This document shows, piece by piece, positions 5,882 through 6,101 of a DNA stretch of 6,101 bases. This DNA comes from Alphaproteobacteria bacterium (lineage in GTDB: Bacteria > Pseudomonadota > Alphaproteobacteria > UBA2136 > UBA6156). The stretch is from NCBI GenBank assembly GCA_027489415.1, contig JAIXZU010000121.1, positions 1 through 6,101 of the forward strand. The letters run 5' to 3'. How positions within the stretch are numbered: the first letter of the stretch is position 1; the number at the start of each line of letters is the position of its first letter. Below the pieces are notes generated by a model that did not search any database, was not told where the DNA came from, and worked only from the letters and a program-made list of their open reading frames with translations. Both the position numbers and the translations under genes were made by a program.

Positions 5882-5935
5882 TATCAAAAAGGTGCAGAAA
5901 CAGTCAGTACTTACTGACTGCCCACCCCCTTGATA
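5882..5935. repeat. Nested palindrome 3' of the 5255 gene
   Basis: Three arms nest around nearly one centre: TATCAA (5882-5887) with TTGATA (5930-5935); GGTG (5891-5894) with CACC (5923-5926); and the perfect CAGTCAGTA (5901-5909) with TACTGACTG (5912-5920), separated by CT. As RNA this is a long hairpin with two internal loops and an ACTT end loop. It lies between the stop codon and the terminator at 5938, with only a C-rich patch and no T-run of its own. It could be a 3'-UTR stability element or small-RNA body, or a DNA site for a dimeric protein. Confidence 0.65.
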
Positions 5936-5937
5936 AC

Positions 5938-5963
5938 AAAAAGCCCGCCGAAGCGGGCTTTTT
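5938..5963. terminator. Strong bidirectional intrinsic terminator
   Basis: An 11-bp perfect stem, AAAAAGCCCGC (5938-5948) with GCGGGCTTTTT (5953-5963), has a CGAA loop and A and T runs at its ends, so it can end transcription on both strands. It ends the 5255 gene and would also stop any leftward transcript from the right of the window. Confidence 0.92.
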
Positions 5964-6101
5964 GCATAAATACCATCAATAAAACCACCCGCCACACTCG
6001 CAGTAACAGAAGGGGATACCTATATAAAAGGGAAGGACCCAAGCAGGGCCATGCTCTGCTGTTATCCGACTCACTTAGGCTTTTCGTGTGGAAACACGCC
6101 C
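5964..6101 (+). other. Right-edge region with hairpins; possible start of an RNA or CDS
   Basis: No complete gene. TATATAAAA at 6021-6029 could serve as a -10 box but lacks a good -35. Three small hairpins follow: GGG-AAGGA-CCC (6030-6040); AGCAGGGC (6042-6049) with GCTCTGCT (6053-6060, one G-T pair) around a CAT loop; and CGTGT-GGAA-ACACG (6085-6098) with a GNRA loop. An ATG at 6051 opens a frame running off the edge (MLCCYPTHLGFSCGNTP); GGAAGGA at 6031-6037 is 13 bases upstream, and the ATG lies in the middle hairpin. Either a leader or structured RNA, or a CDS start with an occluded ATG, would fit; the window is too short to decide. Confidence 0.3.

Noticed and set aside
5421..5933. A 170-codon plus frame overlapping the 5255 gene
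   Set aside because: Ser/Pro/Arg-rich alternate-frame product typical of GC-rich shadow frames; it also crosses the palindrome at 5901-5920.

Overview
The window looks like a bacterial, probably proteobacterial, chromosome or integrated mobile element. A housekeeping-type gene, yggT, sits at the left end on the minus strand. A plus-strand cluster related to conjugative type IV secretion (T4SS) fills the rest. Acid-tolerant or sulfur-oxidising gammaproteobacteria and their relatives would fit the moderate-to-high GC and the YggT sequence, but I cannot fix the genus from sequence alone.

Layout. Positions 1-222 hold no convincing gene, only two rho-independent-type hairpins; the second (182-202) terminates yggT. 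yggT (223-519, minus) encodes a two-helix inner-membrane protein. Positions 520-868 are a 349-base gap between the divergent units. Then come, all on plus: a secreted thioredoxin-fold protein of the conjugative TraF type with a CPYC active site (869-1762); a small two-helix membrane protein (1895-2215); a VirD4/TraD-type coupling ATPase of only 471 residues with no membrane segments (2242-3657); a 94-residue membrane protein (3688-3972); and a 314-residue predicted lipoprotein with a coiled coil (4071-5015). A strong terminator closes this unit at 5031-5055. A structured 200-base spacer leads to an unrecognised helical protein with a Pro/Ala tail (5255-5878), followed by a nested palindrome and a second strong terminator (5938-5963). 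The last 138 bases have three short hairpins and possibly the start of a further gene or RNA.

How it may work together. The ATPase would bring DNA or protein substrate to a secretion channel. The TraF-like protein would handle disulfides of periplasmic channel parts, and the lipoprotein would sit in the outer membrane. The most interesting point is that the coupling ATPase seems to be split: its usual N-terminal transmembrane part is absent, and a separate two-helix protein is encoded directly upstream. No relaxase, VirB4 ATPase, pilin or integrase is visible here, so whether this is a full conjugation system, a remnant or a protein-secretion derivative cannot be decided from this window.

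Composition also shifts. yggT and the first two transfer genes have mixed third positions, while the ORFs from 2242 onward favour C-ending codons strongly, so the cluster may be a mosaic.
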